From contig JADFYT010000100.1 of assembly GCA_015232935.1 (NCBI GenBank), forward strand, positions 1-7,790: a stretch of 7,790 bases of DNA, read 5' to 3'. The notes under the pieces are model-generated. The model was not told the origin of the DNA. It did no database searches and saw nothing but the letters and a program-made list of their open reading frames with translations. Shown here in pieces: positions 4,895 through 7,790 of the stretch. The DNA is from Desulfamplus sp. (GTDB lineage: Bacteria > Desulfobacterota > Desulfobacteria > Desulfobacterales > Desulfobacteraceae). Within the stretch, counting starts at the first letter, position 1. Every line of letters starts with the position of its first letter. A program made the translations under genes and the position numbers.

Positions 4895-7333
4895 CTATTC
4901 GGTAATTATCTTGTCAAGAGCCTTTGCTGACGTGCCGGATGATATTATAGTCACTCTGGAGATATCTTCCATCACCTGATTGACCTTTGCATATCCTAAT
5001 ATGGTGTTATCAGAACCCAGGGTCTTTCCAGTTACCGGATGAACCACTGGCTCCTCCCGAAATACAATAACGCGGCGGTTAAGCTTTAGAACGCCCTGCC
5101 CAAGATCAACAATCAATGCGTCATCCTTGTTTTGAACAACCATGCCGCTAACCAGAGGGAACTCCAGATGTAATTTAACAGCAAGTCCCTGGGCAAGATC
5201 CCTTATTGCTGGCAGCTCCATTGATTCTCCATAAACATCCTTTGCTGCAATAATTTCTGACGTTTCTGTATCAACCATTCGGGTCGCGATCTCCAGACCA
5301 TTGCGTGTGGCAAGGATGGTTCCTGTCAATATTGATCTTGCTGATAGAAGTTTCCCTATTTGTATTGCATTGGTCTGATCAAAAATGGCCTCACTGCTCA
5401 GTTTCTGCTCTTCAAGAATTGCATCCAGTTTTGCACGCTCAATCATATTGAAACGATTCTGCTCCACAAGATTACCAAGAACATTATCCTGGAATCCCGA
5501 AGCAGATTCAGGGACTTCACCCCTGTTCTCAAAAGGAAGGACTAAAAGGCTCAATCTGTTTTTCAGCTGAAAAGCTTCTGCAACCACACGGGTAATTGTC
5601 AATACGCGGGTGGAGGTGTTTCCCTGTTCATCAGTGGCAGAAACGGTTATCCTGTTCTCTCCGGGCTTGAGCCTTAACATATGGTTGAAAAAAAGATGAG
5701 ATATTGCCGATTGTTTATCTGTCGGTTGTCTGAATTTTTCAACACCCTCTACAGTAATACTTTTAATGCTCTGATCATCCAAAGCCTCACCGTCCAGATA
5801 GACCTTGTCCAGATATACACTCTGAGGTTCTTCCCAATCAGGTATGGACAAAACAGGTGGGGATTTATCCTCAGACGCACTCTGAAAAAACTCTTTAACC
5901 AATCCGGCCATACTGCTGCCGCTGCCGGTTAAACCTCCCGAATCGGCAAGTACACCGGTGTTTATAAAAACCCCTGCATCAGCTACAAGAACAGCTTTTG
6001 TTTTTGACAGGCTTCTGTTCTCTGTTTTACTGTTTATCTTCCTGGGTGTGACAGAAACTCTGGCAACGGTTTCATTGTCTAACCGGTCAAACGCTTTGAT
6101 CACTATGTGACCTGTACTGTCATGCAGCTTTATCTGGATATACCGATCAAGCCGATAACTGTCTGCTCCTGCTTCGCTGTTAATTCCTTTTATATGAAAG
6201 TCTCTGTCATGGCCTGTTTTATTAAGACTTTTATTTTTAGTTGTGCCCATCAGGGCATGGCCGTTATAAGGCAAATCCTGATAAGGTATTGTCTGATCAC
6301 TCCCATCGTCTCTCTTAACGGTAAGTCCGGCAATACCGGCCTCATCACAAAGGAGTGCTGACACCAGAATCTCGTTTTCCTTAGGATTTCTGGTCATGGA
6401 TTCAATCACAATTACAGGCCCCTCGCGGTCAACGTGAATAACAATAGCTTTGTCACTTTCCAGACCCATGAGGTTTTTTGCATGCACATGCAACTCATGA
6501 TGCCCCTGCTCCAGGGTCAGGGGATGATTCAGGCTTACGTGCTCACTCGCATGCCCCAGAAAGATCTCATCACTGTTTATCAATAACTCTGACACGTAAT
6601 GCACATCATTGATCTCACCGTTCAAAATAACCGGGTCCTCTTTTGTCCATATCTCATCTGTGGCCATACCATTACCGGCCACGGCAGGGGTAACTCTCAG
6701 CTCAATCAGAGGAGAAGATGGTGTAGATTTGTCTCTGTTTACAATATTATTATTTTTCAGAAGTTTTTCACGGATACGGTCAATATAAAAGGCGGCTTTT
6801 GCTGAAGGGAACTGTATGAGTGATTTTTCAAGATTTTGCTTAGCATCTTCGGGACGCTCCATCTCAAGCAGCACAATTCCCTTTTCACGGTTGGGAAAAT
6901 AGTCGATAAAATGCATCCCGTAAGTTCTTGCACGGCGTTGATCTTCAGGTCTAAGGGCAATCGCCTTATCAAAATCTGCAAGAGCCTCCTGAAAAAAACG
7001 CCCTTCCGCGTAGGATACCCCCCGTTCATAATAGTGCCAGAAACGGTTGCGGAACACTCCATCAATCACACCATAGGATTTGTTGTTGACAACGTGGACC
7101 GGAGCTTCTGTTGCGTTTTTGCACCCACAAAACAGAAAAAATATCAGCAAAACCCCGCAAAACTGCATATTGACTCTGTGCAGTTCTCTCTGAATAGAAC
7201 CGGTACGGCCGGAGCGAGGTATTGTTCTCGGCCACAACGAACAATGAAATTCCGTCGACTGAAATGCGTCGGTTGGACTTTCATATAAAGAAGCCTGAAA
7301 CTCAAAGATATTTTTTTTAAATAAGGTTTTCAT
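4895..7333 (-). CDS. CsgG/FlgO-like envelope protein with TPR and Ig-like domains, probable lipoprotein
   Basis: From the ATG at 7333 the frame encodes 812 residues (numbering below). Residues 56-71 form a lipoprotein-type signal, a long hydrophobic run ending FLFCGC with Cys71 as the likely lipidated residue. Residues about 97-190 contain TPR-like helices (YYERGVSYAEGRFFQEALADF, then a second less regular unit). Ig-like sandwiches lie at about 205-302 and 491-582 (GENRITVSATDEQGN), with another beta-rich stretch from 303 to 430 (DREGPVIVI). Residues about 590-725 match the CsgG/FlgO-type fold (LSLLVLPFENRG, NMIERAKLDAIL, SARSILTGTI, MVDTETSEII), and about 726-812 resemble the C-terminal beta domain found in FlgT-like proteins. 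Such proteins sit at the outer membrane in secretion or motility assembly; the exact role here is unknown. ATG 7333 overlaps the upstream stop as ATGA, implying coupling, but ATG 7168 (Met56), just before the signal and with GAG 5 nt upstream, may be the real start. Unusually, that shorter n-region has no basic residue. Confidence 0.92.
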   Translation of the reverse strand: MKTLFKKNIFEFQASLYESPTDAFQSTEFHCSLWPRTIPRSGRTGSIQRELHRVNMQFCGVLLIFFLFCGCKNATEAPVHVVNNKSYGVIDGVFRNRFWHYYERGVSYAEGRFFQEALADFDKAIALRPEDQRRARTYGMHFIDYFPNREKGIVLLEMERPEDAKQNLEKSLIQFPSAKAAFYIDRIREKLLKNNNIVNRDKSTPSSPLIELRVTPAVAGNGMATDEIWTKEDPVILNGEINDVHYVSELLINSDEIFLGHASEHVSLNHPLTLEQGHHELHVHAKNLMGLESDKAIVIHVDREGPVIVIESMTRNPKENEILVSALLCDEAGIAGLTVKRDDGSDQTIPYQDLPYNGHALMGTTKNKSLNKTGHDRDFHIKGINSEAGADSYRLDRYIQIKLHDSTGHIVIKAFDRLDNETVARVSVTPRKINSKTENRSLSKTKAVLVADAGVFINTGVLADSGGLTGSGSSMAGLVKEFFQSASEDKSPPVLSIPDWEEPQSVYLDKVYLDGEALDDQSIKSITVEGVEKFRQPTDKQSAISHLFFNHMLRLKPGENRITVSATDEQGNTSTRVLTITRVVAEAFQLKNRLSLLVLPFENRGEVPESASGFQDNVLGNLVEQNRFNMIERAKLDAILEEQKLSSEAIFDQTNAIQIGKLLSARSILTGTILATRNGLEIATRMVDTETSEIIAAKDVYGESMELPAIRDLAQGLAVKLHLEFPLVSGMVVQNKDDALIVDLGQGVLKLNRRVIVFREEPVVHPVTGKTLGSDNTILGYAKVNQVMEDISRVTIISSGTSAKALDKIITE

Positions 7334-7790
7334 TTTAATTCATCCACTATTTGAAGTTTCTGCCCGACAAACAGGCTGTGTGACAAAATGGCCTTATTCT
7401 CTTTATCGTAAATTTTCCCTGTCTGATCTATTCTAAAAGGAGACCCGGTGCTTGTTGCATTGAATACGGAGTCAATCTCTATTCCCTCTTCATATGATCC
7501 GTTTTTATAATATACAAATCTATCTCCGGTTTTGACTCCTACATCCGACCCTGTATCTATAGTTATACCATCTGTTCCGGCATCAATAATTTTTGCCCGC
7601 ACAGGATAGTTTTCCTCTATTTTCCTGGAAAGCTCGCCGCCAAGCATGTTTGCCATTGCAGCAACAGGTGCAAGGGAACCAAAAACATGGTTAACAGACG
7701 CAACTATTCGACCAGTCTCTGTTTCAACAAGCCTTACTGAAACTTGAACCTGCCCGTCTGTAAAGACCATCTGACCCGTCAGAATACTTT
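7330..7790 (-). CDS. CsgG/FlgO-like protein, C-terminal part only (runs off the window)
   Basis: The frame is open to the window edge. Upstream of the Met codon at 7770 it reads SILTGQ, which matches SILTGT at residues 667-672 of the neighbouring protein, so that Met is internal and the gene begins beyond 7790. The visible 152 residues show the end of a CsgG-like core (VSVRLVETETGRIVAS, then an alpha-helical LGGELSRKIEENY stretch) followed by a small beta domain (ITIDTGSDVGVKTGDRFVYY) similar in kind to the C-terminus of its neighbour. It probably acts in the envelope, but its N-terminus and any signal peptide are out of view. Its TGA at 7332-7330 overlaps the next ATG, so the two are most likely in one operon whose promoter also lies outside the window. 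Confidence 0.9.
   Translation of the reverse strand, partial: SILTGQMVFTDGQVQVSVRLVETETGRIVASVNHVFGSLAPVAAMANMLGGELSRKIEENYPVRAKIIDAGTDGITIDTGSDVGVKTGDRFVYYKNGSYEEGIEIDSVFNATSTGSPFRIDQTGKIYDKENKAILSHSLFVGQKLQIVDELK

Noticed and set aside
6836..7288. 150-codon plus-strand open frame opposite the CsgG-like gene
   Set aside because: It overlaps the TPR and signal region of a well-supported gene on the other strand and has no family-like features.
1..7790. tRNA, rRNA, CRISPR array or intact transposase gene
   Set aside because: No cloverleaf-like sequence, no regularly spaced repeats and no transposase or integrase motif were seen on either strand.

Overview
The window holds four protein-coding genes in two blocks that face each other. 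Two plus-strand genes (131-1150 and 1420-4551) encode Sec-exported, multi-domain extracytoplasmic proteins. They converge on a minus-strand pair (4895-7333 and 7330-7790, the latter cut by the window end) of CsgG/FlgO-like proteins. No RNA gene, CRISPR array, intact insertion sequence or replication origin is visible. The organism looks Gram-negative: signal peptides, a lipobox, and CsgG-type proteins that normally work at the outer membrane. The secreted C13/caspase-like protease, with a PPC-like domain in front and Ig-like beta-sandwiches behind, is an architecture I associate with Desulfobacterota (large sulfate reducers and relatives). That placement is inference, not proof.

Left block. 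Positions 1-130 carry a perfect 8-bp inverted repeat (41-60) just upstream of a consensus -35 hexamer (67-72) and a Shine-Dalgarno for gene 1. Gene 1 (339 aa) is a signal peptide, a PPC-like domain, a carboxypeptidase-regulatory-like domain and an unrecognised C-terminal domain. After a 269-nt gap, gene 2 (1043 aa) reads: signal peptide, two tandem MAM/jelly-roll-like repeats, a PPC-like domain related to that of gene 1, an Ig-like domain, a clan CD cysteine peptidase with a His689/Cys730 dyad and calcium-loop-like motifs, and two further C-terminal beta domains. The two repeats are visibly more AT-rich than the rest of the gene.

Middle. The 343-nt convergent gap (4552-4894) is gene-free but highly structured: a terminator-like stem-loop after gene 2 (4561-4605), a nearly continuous 65-nt hairpin (4673-4737) and a second, longer, interrupted inverted repeat (4769-4854). 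The 65-nt hairpin is the strongest non-coding signal in the window.

Right block (minus strand). The partial upstream gene and the complete downstream gene overlap by 4 nt (ATGA) and end in similar CsgG/FlgO-like modules, so they are probably a translationally coupled paralogous pair. The complete protein adds a probable lipoprotein signal, TPRs and two Ig-like domains. Its true start is uncertain: the coupled ATG at 7333, or an ATG at 7168 immediately before the lipoprotein-type signal. Together the genes suggest a cell-envelope locus: an exported protease and a companion adhesive protein beside envelope-anchored assembly or scaffold proteins. A functional link between the two blocks is inferred only from proximity.
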